Of a stretch of 64,000 bases of DNA, positions 17,257 to 25,996 are shown in pieces. The notes beneath the pieces were generated by a model, which was given only the letters and a program-made list of their open reading frames with translations, was not told where the DNA came from and searched no databases. Origin of the DNA: Citrobacter amalonaticus Y19 (GTDB taxonomy: Bacteria; Pseudomonadota; Gammaproteobacteria; Enterobacterales; Enterobacteriaceae); the NCBI RefSeq assembly GCF_000981805.1, contig NZ_CP011132.1, forward strand, positions 2,914,001-2,978,000. Reading direction: 5' to 3'. Numbering within the stretch: position 1 is the first letter of the stretch; the number at the start of each line of letters is the position of its first letter. The position numbers and the translations under genes were made by a program.

Positions 17257-17945
17257 ACCGATTGCCAGTTCGCAGGCCACGCAACGTACAGGAAGCGCAC
17301 GGTTGTCGGCGTGCCAAATTCAATGCTTGAGCCTTTCGGAATAAACATGACGTCCCCGGCTTTGGCGATCATCGTTTCGCCTTCATGGCGCACATGCAGT
17401 TCACCGTCGAGCACCATGTCGATTTCGTCGTAGTTCAGCGTCCACGGGAAGAAGGCGTTATCCCACTGCATGAACCCGGCGGCCATGCTGCTGCCATCCT
17501 GCTCGGTGACGAGATCGGTCAGGCCGACGCAGTGTGGCTGCGCGCCGTCGAAGCGGCCGAACTTCACGCTGCTACCGTCGATCACTTTGATGCCGCCTTT
17601 GCCGGTCACCGAATCAAAACCCGGCTGCATCCCGCCCTGCTCCAGCGACTGTTTTTCCTTCAGCACTTTGTCCATCAACTGCGAAACCAGACTCTCGGTA
17701 AACTGCCCTTCCGGCAGTTGCGCGATGATGGTTTCGCGAATGCGCTGGGTTTCAGATTTGGCCTCGTCCGCACTGCACGCTGCCGTTGGCGCGGATCCGT
17801 CGCACTCCACAATCGTGACGCCCAGCAGTTCCGCGACTTCACGGGCTTCCGGGGTGATGATGCTGGCGCGTAGCACCACCGACATTTCCTGTTCGCCCCG
17901 TGCGTGTGCCGCACGTATATCGTTAGCTGTGATAAGTTTTTTCAC
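17253..17945 (-). CDS. eutQ: Ethanolamine utilisation protein EutQ
   Basis: A 230-residue protein whose C-terminal half is a cupin (conserved DEIDMVLDGELHVRHEGETM and PKGSSIEFG turns at about residues 153-205). Work in Salmonella assigned acetate kinase activity to EutQ and EutP, which would make ATP from the acetyl phosphate formed by EutD; EutQ has also been implicated in microcompartment assembly. The start codon is GTG at 17945, inside the 3' end of eutP, with GGAAGGGGCAG upstream. Confidence 0.94.
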   Translation of the reverse strand: MKKLITANDIRAAHARGEQEMSVVLRASIITPEAREVAELLGVTIVECDGSAPTAACSADEAKSETQRIRETIIAQLPEGQFTESLVSQLMDKVLKEKQSLEQGGMQPGFDSVTGKGGIKVIDGSSVKFGRFDGAQPHCVGLTDLVTEQDGSSMAAGFMQWDNAFFPWTLNYDEIDMVLDGELHVRHEGETMIAKAGDVMFIPKGSSIEFGTPTTVRFLYVAWPANWQSV

Positions 17946-18402
17946 CTGCCCCTTCCTCCTTTTGGCTGAGCTCAGTCAGATAATCCACCAGGTGCTGCAC
18001 GCTTTGCGGGTCATGGCTGTTGAGTTCGAAAATCGGCTCCTGAAACCCAATCCCGCGCAGTAATTCCCGCGTCGCGGTCACGTCGGCATCTGGCATATCC
18101 GTTTTGCTGATCACGGCGATGTGTCGTTTACTGGCGCCGATATCTAACAGCCCGGCAGGTAAGCGACTTTCTTTGTCATTGGCTGCATGGACATAAATCA
18201 ACGTGTCAACGTCCTGCAGCGTGGTAATTAAGGCGTGATACCAGCGGGGATGACTAAAATATTCCCCTGGAGTATCGATATCGCCATTTTCATTAAATTC
18301 CACGGCCTGCGTTTTTCTGGCGAGGGTATAATTTCCCTGTAACGCATTAAAAAGCGTTGTTTTTCCTGCGCCGACTGTGCCAACAAACGCAATACGTTTC
18401 AT
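17923..18402 (-). CDS. eutP: P-loop protein EutP
   Basis: A 159-residue small GTPase-like protein with a Walker A motif at its N-terminus (GTVGAGKTT) and an NKxD-like segment (ISKTDMPDAD). EutP has been reported to have acetate kinase activity in Salmonella; earlier annotations treat it as a GTPase with PduV similarity. The ATG at 18402 follows GAGGTGCTT; the frame also opens at an earlier GTG that overlaps that ribosome site, so it is not preferred. The gene sits 13 bases after eutS. Confidence 0.93.
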   Translation of the reverse strand: MKRIAFVGTVGAGKTTLFNALQGNYTLARKTQAVEFNENGDIDTPGEYFSHPRWYHALITTLQDVDTLIYVHAANDKESRLPAGLLDIGASKRHIAVISKTDMPDADVTATRELLRGIGFQEPIFELNSHDPQSVQHLVDYLTELSQKEEGAGEKTYHS

Positions 18403-18415
18403 AAGCACCTCAAAA

Positions 18416-18751
18416 TTAGCTTTTCGTCAGATCGCAGAGCGTGAAATTTAATAAACGTCCCAGCCCACTGACCGTTTGCAATAAGGCCTCTTCTACCGCA
18501 CCAACCGAGCCGTAAATCACCAGCGCGCCGCTGAATCTGTCGAGAAAACCGATGTGTACGTCGGCAGCCTTCATCGCCAGATCGCCAGCAATCATTGCGG
18601 TTTCTCCTGGCGTCAGGGTCATAATGCCGATGGCACCGGCTTCGGGAACGCCGATCTTTTTCGCCAGTTCTTCACCAGGATGCGCAATGAGATGCGCCAG
18701 CGTGACCTGTTTGCCCGGCACAAATTCCTGAATAATGCGTTCTTTATCCAT
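18416..18751 (-). CDS. eutS: Microcompartment shell protein EutS
   Basis: A 111-residue BMC shell protein, first gene of the operon. In the known family EutS forms bent hexamers, with the bend tied to a small residue (glycine) near position 39; here EAGAIGIMTLTPGETAMIAGD places glycines in that region. Recognisable throughout, from MDKERIIQEFVPGKQVTLAHLI onward at normal length. The operon promoter lies in the 339-base region upstream. Confidence 0.96.
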   Translation of the reverse strand: MDKERIIQEFVPGKQVTLAHLIAHPGEELAKKIGVPEAGAIGIMTLTPGETAMIAGDLAMKAADVHIGFLDRFSGALVIYGSVGAVEEALLQTVSGLGRLLNFTLCDLTKS

Positions 18752-19090
18752 TGCTCACCGCCTGTGTTAAGACAGGGCTTATCGTGGCAATTTTTTGTCA
18801 GGGTAAATAACAAAATTCGGCAAAGAGATTTAAAAGGTGAGGTGGATCACTAAGAATGGGAAAATAAAAAAACCAGACTTATTACAAATGACATTGAATA
18901 CTCTCGGGAAAACGGAGAACGCGTTATAACGAGGGCGTGCGCAGAATTTTCAGACAACGTGAAATATTCCCAAGGTGCAGTTGTGCCGGGAAAGACAGGG
19001 GTTTTCGTTACCAATATCACTTTATTGCACCCGCCAGAAGGTTGCGACGACTGGCCGGTATCATTAGAAATTGCGTTATAAAAAGCACTC
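18752..19090. other. eut promoter region, no coding sequence seen
   Basis: This 339-base gap separates eutS from the glycosyltransferase gene, both on the minus strand; eutS is transcribed out of its left side. It should contain the EutR-dependent eut promoter. A CRP-like palindrome is visible at 18836-18851. No convincing open reading frame or intrinsic terminator for the glycosyltransferase gene was found, and the EutR operator cannot be identified by eye. Confidence 0.6.
18836..18851. promoter_or_regulatory. CRP-like site upstream of eutS
   Basis: GGTGA-GGTGGA-TCACT fits TGTGA-N6-TCACA at eight of ten conserved positions. Its centre is about 92 bases upstream of the eutS ATG. Control of the main eut promoter by cAMP-CRP is established in Salmonella, so a site here is expected; the exact position is my inference. 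Confidence 0.5.
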
Positions 19091-20158
19091 TCAGGATGGG
19101 TTGCTCTGAATCCGCAAGTTGACGCGTTTTATCGCTTCGTTGAATTCATCCAGATTGATATGATCAATATCTTTGCCAACCACTATCGTTTCTGCAATAT
19201 CCTGCATCGCCGGCCAACGCGTTTTATAATCGGCATAAACCGCAATCACAGGGATATTATATGCACTTGCCATATGTAAAACAGACGTATCCGGTGTGAT
19301 AGCCAGAAAGGCATCGTTGATGACCGCTGCGGAACGCATTATGGAGGGCGATAACGATAGTCGATGCACCCCATCACAGGATTGCGTTAACGAAACCGAA
19401 TTGTCGATCCCCTTCGGCCCGTGGACAATAATAATCGGCAGGTCGAACTCTTTTTTGATTATCGCGATAAGCTTTTTGGCAACAGGGAGCGAAAAAGTAC
19501 GTTCTTGCGCGCTGCCTTCCAGATTCAGGGCGATATACCGTCCTAACGCCAGGGTTTCACGGCGAACCTCCGTTAACACCGCTTCGCTGAGAGGGAGTTC
19601 GAAAGCCCCCCTGACTGCGGAAAATCCCGCTTCTCGCATCAGAATTGCCCAGGTCATCGGCACGGGTGCACGAAAGTTCTGATCCATTTTTGAGGCTATT
19701 TGACACACCGGGGAATAACACTTCATCGTTAACCCTGCCGCCTGAAGATTCGTTCTGGCCCTTAATTTATTGATGAAAACCATTGTTTTCAGGTTTTTTC
19801 GGCGCATAGCTTCGATGCATATATCGGGGGTTCCATACTCTTTTCTTATCTTTCTGGCGACTGTTTTTATTTCACTGAACGTTGCATAGTCTTGCATGGT
19901 CATACTTATTACGGTTAATGTTGTCTGACGCAAAGAAAGCGCCTCAAATATCGATTGATTAATCGTAGAGGATACAATTAGCAAATGTTTTACGTTATGC
20001 GCTTCCAGCGCACGTATTATAGGAAAAACCGACATTGCGTCCCCGATTTGATCGGGTATATGAATAACCGCTAATTTTATATTTGAATTATCAATATAAG
20101 CAGACTGATAATCATAAAGACGATAAAGAAACCGTCTTAACATTGATTTTAAAGACAT
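19091..20158 (-). CDS. Family 9 glycosyltransferase (heptosyltransferase-like), orphan
   Basis: A 355-residue protein with the two-domain layout of GT9 enzymes such as WaaC, WaaF and WaaQ. The N-terminal domain has the usual IHIPDQIGDAMSVFPIIRAL motif, where GD begins the acceptor-side loop; the C-terminal domain has VHGPKGIDNS and the donor-site AITPDTSVLHMASAYNIPVIAVYAD region. GT9 enzymes transfer heptose or similar sugars to lipopolysaccharide core or glycans; this substrate cannot be named. The ribosome site is weak, the neighbours are unrelated (eutS and maeB, adjacent in E. coli), and the start-proximal half is AT-rich, with two sampled 60-base lines at 35-37% G+C. This suggests acquisition by transfer. 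Confidence 0.85.
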   Translation of the reverse strand: MSLKSMLRRFLYRLYDYQSAYIDNSNIKLAVIHIPDQIGDAMSVFPIIRALEAHNVKHLLIVSSTINQSIFEALSLRQTTLTVISMTMQDYATFSEIKTVARKIRKEYGTPDICIEAMRRKNLKTMVFINKLRARTNLQAAGLTMKCYSPVCQIASKMDQNFRAPVPMTWAILMREAGFSAVRGAFELPLSEAVLTEVRRETLALGRYIALNLEGSAQERTFSLPVAKKLIAIIKKEFDLPIIIVHGPKGIDNSVSLTQSCDGVHRLSLSPSIMRSAAVINDAFLAITPDTSVLHMASAYNIPVIAVYADYKTRWPAMQDIAETIVVGKDIDHINLDEFNEAIKRVNLRIQSNPS

Positions 20159-20321
20159 TTTTAATAACCGTAATTGCTGAGATGACGCATTATTTAGATT
20201 TCGTTAAAAAGGCGCAAGCGATTTAATCTCATTGTTGCTTTGGGAATGGCAAGACGGGAACAACACGGCTTCACGGTAAGTAGAATGGCGGATAATAATG
20301 CGGACGACGTACACGAATAAA

Positions 20322-20352
20322 GCTCTTACCCTGAACCAGTCAGGATAAGAGC
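20322..20352 (-). terminator. Terminator after maeB
   Basis: A 12-base stem with one mismatch (GCTCTTACCCTG against CAGGATAAGAGC, loop AACCAGT) lies 25 bases past the maeB stop, followed on the minus strand by a short T-rich run. It should end maeB transcription and so isolate the glycosyltransferase gene. Confidence 0.7.
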
Positions 20353-20377
20353 GAGTGTTAAATCATCATTCAACGGA

Positions 20378-22657
20378 TTACAACGGTTGTGTTTGCGCCT
20401 CAACGACTGCCAGCGCCACCATATTCACGATTCGACGAACAGAAGCGATCGGCGTTAATACATGAACCGGTTTTGCCACCCCCATCAGGACAGGGCCAAC
20501 TGTGACACCTTCTGAACTGGAAACGCGCAGTAAATTATAACTAATGCGCGCGGCTTCCATATTTGGCATCACCAGAATATTGGCCGACCCTTTCAGCGGA
20601 CTGTCCGGCATCCGGTCATTGCGAATGCTTTCCACCAGCGCGGCATCGCCATGCATTTCGCCGTCAATCATCAAGTCAGGCGCTCGTTCTTTGATAATCT
20701 CCAGCGCGGCGCGCATTTTGCTGGCAGACGGGCAACTGGATGAACCAAAGTTAGAGTGCGACAGCAACGCGACTTTCGGTTCGATACCAAAGCGACGCAC
20801 GGTTTCCGCCGCCATCACAGCGATTTCAGCCAGTTCTTCCGGCTCAGGATCGTCATTGACGTAGGTATCAGCAATAAAGGTGTTGCCACTCGGCAGCAGC
20901 AGAGCGTTCATCGCCCCGGCGGTATGGACGCCCTCACGGTAACCAAACACGGCTTTCACCACGCTGAAGTGCTCATGGTAATCGCCAATGGTGCCGCAGA
21001 TCATCGCATCCGCTTCGCCGCGCTGTACCATGATCGCGCCAATCACCGTGGTGTTGGCGATTACCGCACGCTGCGCCTGCTCCTGGGTAATACCACGACG
21101 CTTCATGATCTGGTAGTACTCGCTCCAGTACTCTTTAAAGCGCGGATCGGATTCATTATTGACGATCTCAAAATCGACGCCCGCTTTGATCTGCAGCCCC
21201 AGTTTCTGAATGCGCATTTCGATAACGCCAGGACGACCAATCAGGATCGGCTTCGCCAGCCCCAGCGTGATCAGTTCTTGCGTGGCGTGCAGGACGCGCG
21301 CCTCTTCCCCTTCCGGCAGTACAACACGCTTCGGTGCTTTACGCGCCTGCGAGAAGATCGGTTTCATGAACAGGTTGGTTTTGTAGACAAATTCCGTCAG
21401 CTTGTCGATGTAAGCATCAAAGTCTGCAATCGGGCGCATCGCCACGCCGGAATCCATCGCCGCTTTGGCAACCGCTGGCGCGATTTTGACAATCAGGCGC
21501 GGGTCGAACGGTTTTGGAATGATGTATTCCGGGCCGAAGCTCAGATCCTGGTCGCCATAGGCCGAGGCCACCACTTCGCTCTGCTCGGCATGCGCCAGTT
21601 CGGCAATCGCATGGACCGCAGCCAGCTTCATCTCTTCGTTGATCGCCGTCGCGCCGACGTCCAGCGCGCCACGGAAGATGAACGGGAAGCACAGGACGTT
21701 GTTGACCTGGTTCGGGTAGTCGGAACGACCGGTACAGATGATGGCGTCCGGACGCACCTCTTTTGCCAGCGGCGGCAGAATTTCCGGTTCCGGGTTAGCC
21801 AGTGCCAGAATCATCGGCGCGCGGGCCATCTTTTTGACCATTTCCTGGGTCAGCACTTTCGGGCCTGAACAGCCGAGGAAAATGTCTGCGCCGTCGATGA
21901 CGTCATTTAACGTCCGTTTGCCGTCATCTTCAACCGCGTAGGCCGCTTTGGTTTCGGCCATATTCGGCTCGCGGCCTTTGTAGATAACGCCTTTGGAGTC
22001 GCAGACCACGATGTTGTGCTTCTGCATCCCCAACGCCACCAGCAGGTTCATACAGGCGATCGCCGCTGCACCCGCGCCGGATACCACCATCCGCACGTCG
22101 GAGATATTTTTTTCGACCACCCGCAGGCCGTTAAGAATGGCGGCGGTACTGATGATCGCGGTGCCGTGCTGATCGTCATGGAACACCGGAATATTCATCC
22201 GTTCGCGCAGTTTTTGCTCGATGTAGAAACACTCTGGCGCTTTGATGTCTTCCAGATTGATCCCACCGAACGTCGGCTCCAGCGCGGCGACGACGTTAAT
22301 AAATTTGTCCGGGTCGAGCTCATCGACTTCGATATCGAACACATCAATACCGGCGAATTTCTTAAACAGAACGCCTTTGCCTTCCATGACCGGTTTGCCG
22401 GCCAGCGCGCCAATGTTGCCTAAGCCCAGCACCGCCGTTCCGTTAGAGATAACGGCGACCAGGTTGCCACGCGCGGTGTATTTATACGCAGCCAGCGGGT
22501 CTTTTTCGATTTCAAGACAAGGTGCTGCGACGCCAGGCGAGTAGGCCAGCGCCAGATCGCGCTGCGTGGCAAGGGGCTTAGTCGGGGAAACCTGGATTTT
22601 ACCAGGTACCGGGAATTCGTGGAAATCAAGGGCGCTTTGCTTTAACTGGTCATCCAT
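20378..22657 (-). CDS. maeB: NADP-dependent malic enzyme MaeB
   Basis: A 759-residue enzyme that decarboxylates malate to pyruvate with NADP+, supplying NADPH and pyruvate. Residues 1 to about 430 form the malic enzyme part: the Tyr/Lys region LALAYSPGVAAPCLEIEKD, the metal site around FHDDQHGTA, and the dinucleotide fold VVSGAGAAAIACMNLL. Residues from about 430 to the end resemble phosphotransacetylase and are thought to be regulatory, responding to acetyl-CoA. The ribosome site AAAGGAAC is good. It is divergent from talA. Confidence 0.97.
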   Translation of the reverse strand: MDDQLKQSALDFHEFPVPGKIQVSPTKPLATQRDLALAYSPGVAAPCLEIEKDPLAAYKYTARGNLVAVISNGTAVLGLGNIGALAGKPVMEGKGVLFKKFAGIDVFDIEVDELDPDKFINVVAALEPTFGGINLEDIKAPECFYIEQKLRERMNIPVFHDDQHGTAIISTAAILNGLRVVEKNISDVRMVVSGAGAAAIACMNLLVALGMQKHNIVVCDSKGVIYKGREPNMAETKAAYAVEDDGKRTLNDVIDGADIFLGCSGPKVLTQEMVKKMARAPMILALANPEPEILPPLAKEVRPDAIICTGRSDYPNQVNNVLCFPFIFRGALDVGATAINEEMKLAAVHAIAELAHAEQSEVVASAYGDQDLSFGPEYIIPKPFDPRLIVKIAPAVAKAAMDSGVAMRPIADFDAYIDKLTEFVYKTNLFMKPIFSQARKAPKRVVLPEGEEARVLHATQELITLGLAKPILIGRPGVIEMRIQKLGLQIKAGVDFEIVNNESDPRFKEYWSEYYQIMKRRGITQEQAQRAVIANTTVIGAIMVQRGEADAMICGTIGDYHEHFSVVKAVFGYREGVHTAGAMNALLLPSGNTFIADTYVNDDPEPEELAEIAVMAAETVRRFGIEPKVALLSHSNFGSSSCPSASKMRAALEIIKERAPDLMIDGEMHGDAALVESIRNDRMPDSPLKGSANILVMPNMEAARISYNLLRVSSSEGVTVGPVLMGVAKPVHVLTPIASVRRIVNMVALAVVEAQTQPL

Positions 22658-22931
22658 CTTGTTGTTCCTTTCACGTATCGTTCAAAAAAGTCACGCGCAG
22701 CCAGGTGCGTCGCACATTATCACCGCACTGCGGGACGCAAACTTTGAAGGTCCCCAAACTATCACGACTTAAATAAAGATTTCGTAATCAACTCATAACA
22801 ACCATGTTACCTCCTTGTGCCAGCATTACCATGCCCGTCTGCTATGCTTTTTTGTGGTGCAGCTCATGAATTTCGCAGAAGTGTGATGTTAAGCACTCAC
22901 CTAACACGTTACTTTTCAAGGAGTATTTCCT

Positions 22932-23882
22932 ATGAACCAGTTAGACGGCATTAAACAATTCACCACTGTCGTGGCCGACAGCGGTGATATTGAGTCTATT
23001 CGTCACTACCAACCCCAGGATGCCACCACCAATCCCTCCCTGCTGCTGAAGGCCGCCGGACTGGCGCATTACGCGCATCTGATTGACGATGCGATCCAGT
23101 GGGGGAAGAAACAGGGTAAAACCCAGGAACAGCAGGTTACCGAAGCCTGTGACAAGCTGGCAGTGAATTTTGGCGCGGAAATTCTTAAAAGTATTCCGGG
23201 CCGCGTGTCGACCGAAGTGGATGCCCGCCTCTCCTTTGATCAACAAAAGAGCATTGAAAAGGCCCGCCACCTGGTGAATTTGTACCAGCAGCAGGGAATC
23301 GATAAATCCCGCATTCTGATTAAGCTGGCTTCCACGTGGGAAGGCATTCGCGCCGCACAGGCGCTAGAGAAAGAGGGAATCAACTGCAACCTGACGCTGC
23401 TGTTTTCCTTTGCCCAGGCGCGCGCCTGCGCCGAAGCAGGCGTCTTTTTGATCTCCCCGTTTGTCGGTCGTATTTATGACTGGTATCAGGCGCGCAGCCC
23501 CATGGATCCGTATGTTGTAGAGGAAGATCCGGGCGTGAAATCGGTGCGCAACATCTACGATTACTTCAAACAGCATCGCTATGACACTATCGTCATGGGT
23601 GCCAGCTTCCGTCGCACTGAGCAGATCCTCGCGCTGGCCGGCTGCGATCGCCTGACGATTGCTCCCAACCTCCTGAAAGAATTGCAGGAAAAAGAAGAAC
23701 CGGTCGTGCGTAAGCTGGTGCCGTCTTCACAAACCTTCCATCGCCCCGCCCCCATGAGCGAAGCCGAATTTCGCTGGGAGCATAACCAGGATGCGATGGC
23801 GGTCGAGAAACTCTCTGACGGTATCCGTCTGTTCGCCGTTGACCAACGCAAACTGGAAGACCTGCTCGCTGCCAAACTCTAA
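22932..23882 (+). CDS. talA: Transaldolase A
   Basis: The 316-residue enzyme moves a dihydroxyacetone unit between sugar phosphates in the non-oxidative pentose phosphate pathway. The Schiff-base lysine lies in ILIKLASTWEG, and the N-terminal TTNPSLLLKAA signature is intact. A strong AAGGAG precedes the ATG. It is followed 20 bases later by tktB, the pairing seen in E. coli where the two form a sigma-S-dependent stationary-phase operon distinct from talB and tktA. Confidence 0.97.
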   Translation: MNQLDGIKQFTTVVADSGDIESIRHYQPQDATTNPSLLLKAAGLAHYAHLIDDAIQWGKKQGKTQEQQVTEACDKLAVNFGAEILKSIPGRVSTEVDARLSFDQQKSIEKARHLVNLYQQQGIDKSRILIKLASTWEGIRAAQALEKEGINCNLTLLFSFAQARACAEAGVFLISPFVGRIYDWYQARSPMDPYVVEEDPGVKSVRNIYDYFKQHRYDTIVMGASFRRTEQILALAGCDRLTIAPNLLKELQEKEEPVVRKLVPSSQTFHRPAPMSEAEFRWEHNQDAMAVEKLSDGIRLFAVDQRKLEDLLAAKL

Positions 23883-23902
23883 ACCTTGCCACGGAGTGTT
23901 CT

Positions 23903-25897
23903 ATGTCCCGTAAAGACCTTGCTAATGCCATTCGTGCGCTCAGTATGGACGCTGTTCAGAAAGCCAATTCCGGCCACCCCGGCGCGCCGATGGGAATGGC
24001 GGATATCGCCGAAGTCCTGTGGAACGATTTCCTCCGCCACAACCCAACCGATCCGAGCTGGTACGATCGCGACCGTTTTATTCTCTCTAACGGTCATGCC
24101 TCGATGCTGCTCTACAGCCTGCTGCACCTGACAGGCTACGATCTGCCGATTGAAGAGCTGAAAAACTTCCGCCAGCTGCATTCCAGAACGCCGGGGCACC
24201 CGGAAATCGGCTATACGCCGGGGGTGGAAACCACGACCGGGCCGCTGGGTCAGGGGCTGGCGAATGCCGTCGGTTTAGCCATTGCCGAACGCACGCTGGC
24301 AGCGCAGTTCAACCAGCCGGATCACGAGATTGTCGATCATTTCACGTATGTGTTTATGGGCGACGGCTGCCTGATGGAAGGCATTTCGCATGAGGTCTGC
24401 TCGCTGGCGGGAACGCTGGGACTGGGCAAGCTGATAGGCTTTTACGATAGCAACGGTATCTCCATTGATGGTGAAACCGACGGCTGGTTTACCGATGACA
24501 CAGGCAAACGCTTTGAGGCCTACCACTGGCATGTCGTCCACGACATCGACGGTCATGACCCGGAAGCGGTGAAGAAAGCGATTCAGCAAGCGCAGCGCGT
24601 GAAGGACAAACCGTCGCTGATTATCTGTCGGACGGTGATCGGCTTTGGCTCGCCGAACAAAGCAGGGAAAGAGGAATCCCACGGCGCGGCGCTGGGCGAA
24701 GAAGAAGTGGCGCTGACGCGACAGAAACTGGGCTGGCACCATCCGGCGTTTGAGATCCCGAAAGCGATTTATCGCGCCTGGGACGCCCGTGAAAAAGGCG
24801 AGAAAGCGCAGCAACACTGGAATGAAAAATTCGCCGCTTACCAGAAAGCGCATCCGGAGCTGGCCGCCGAGTTCACGCGCCGCATGACCGGCGGTCTGCC
24901 CGAGGCGTGGGAAAAAACCACGCAGAAATACATCAACGAGCTTCAGGCGAATCCCGCCAAAATCGCCACCCGCAAAGCATCGCAAAATGCCCTTAACGTC
25001 TACGGTCCGCTCCTGCCAGAACTGTTAGGCGGTTCGGCGGACCTTGCGCCAAGTAACCTGACAATCTGGAAAGGTTCGACCTCGCTGAAAGACGATCTTG
25101 CAGGTAATTACCTTCACTATGGCGTGCGTGAATTCGGCATGACCGCCATCGCCAACGGTATCGCCCATCACGGCGGATTCGTGCCCTATACCGCCACCTT
25201 CCTGATGTTCGTCGAATATGCACGTAATGCGGCGCGCATGGCGGCGCTGATGAAGGCGCGACAAATTATGGTGTATACCCATGACTCCATCGGTCTGGGG
25301 GAAGATGGTCCGACGCACCAGGCGGTGGAACAACTGGCCAGCCTGCGTCTGACGCCCAATTTCAGCACCTGGCGACCGTGCGATCAGGTTGAAGCGGCGG
25401 TGGGCTGGAAGCTGGCAGTCGAGCGCCATGATGGTCCAACGGCGCTGATCCTGTCACGACAGAACCTGGCACAGGTTGAACGCACGCCGGAGCAGGTGAA
25501 AGAGATTGCCCGCGGCGGTTATGTGCTCAAAGATGGCGGCGGTAAGCCGGATATCATCCTGATCGCCACCGGGTCAGAAATGGAGATTACCCTGCTGGCC
25601 GCAGAGAAACTCACCGGTGAAGGGCGCAATGTTCGCGTGGTTTCCCTGCCCTCAACGGATATTTTCGATGCCCAGGACGAGGCATACCGCGAGTCGGTTC
25701 TGCCGTCGAACGTCAGCGCACGCGTCGCGGTTGAAGCCGGTATCGCCGACTACTGGTACAAATATGTGGGCTTAAAAGGAGCGATTGTCGGAATGACCGG
25801 TTACGGTGAATCGGCGCCAGCAGAGAAGCTGTTCCCTTATTTCGGCTTTACAGTTGAGAACATTGTGGAGAAAGCACACAAGGTTTTGAACGCCTGA
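23903..25897 (+). CDS. tktB: Transketolase B
   Basis: A 664-residue thiamine diphosphate enzyme transferring two-carbon units between sugar phosphates. The cofactor motif GDGCLMEG...N is at about residues 154-185, and the C-terminal half has the catalytic GEDGPTHQAVEQLASLR segment. The protein ends HKVLNA, three residues shorter than E. coli TktB, with a different tail; nothing suggests this matters for activity. It is co-transcribed with talA and followed by a BIME. Confidence 0.97.
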   Translation: MSRKDLANAIRALSMDAVQKANSGHPGAPMGMADIAEVLWNDFLRHNPTDPSWYDRDRFILSNGHASMLLYSLLHLTGYDLPIEELKNFRQLHSRTPGHPEIGYTPGVETTTGPLGQGLANAVGLAIAERTLAAQFNQPDHEIVDHFTYVFMGDGCLMEGISHEVCSLAGTLGLGKLIGFYDSNGISIDGETDGWFTDDTGKRFEAYHWHVVHDIDGHDPEAVKKAIQQAQRVKDKPSLIICRTVIGFGSPNKAGKEESHGAALGEEEVALTRQKLGWHHPAFEIPKAIYRAWDAREKGEKAQQHWNEKFAAYQKAHPELAAEFTRRMTGGLPEAWEKTTQKYINELQANPAKIATRKASQNALNVYGPLLPELLGGSADLAPSNLTIWKGSTSLKDDLAGNYLHYGVREFGMTAIANGIAHHGGFVPYTATFLMFVEYARNAARMAALMKARQIMVYTHDSIGLGEDGPTHQAVEQLASLRLTPNFSTWRPCDQVEAAVGWKLAVERHDGPTALILSRQNLAQVERTPEQVKEIARGGYVLKDGGGKPDIILIATGSEMEITLLAAEKLTGEGRNVRVVSLPSTDIFDAQDEAYRESVLPSNVSARVAVEAGIADYWYKYVGLKGAIVGMTGYGESAPAEKLFPYFGFTVENIVEKAHKVLNA

Positions 25898-25907
25898 TGT
25901 ATGCAAC

Positions 25908-25990
25908 GCCGGATGACGACGCTAACGCGTCTTATCCGGCCTACAGATAGCTTTTCTCGTAGGTCGGATAAGACGCAGTCGCCATCCGAC
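25908..25990. repeat. BIME (paired REP) between tktB and ypfG
   Basis: Two oppositely oriented REP units fill the gap between the convergent genes tktB and ypfG: GCCGGATGACG...CTTATCCGGCCTAC, then GTAGGTCGGATAAGACGCAGTCGCCATCCGAC. It probably acts as the 3' boundary for both messages. Confidence 0.88.
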
Positions 25991-25996
25991 AGAAAA

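Noticed and set aside
20756..21868. 370-codon plus-strand frame opposite maeB
   Set aside because: It lies wholly inside maeB with shadow-frame composition and has no ribosome site or family resemblance.
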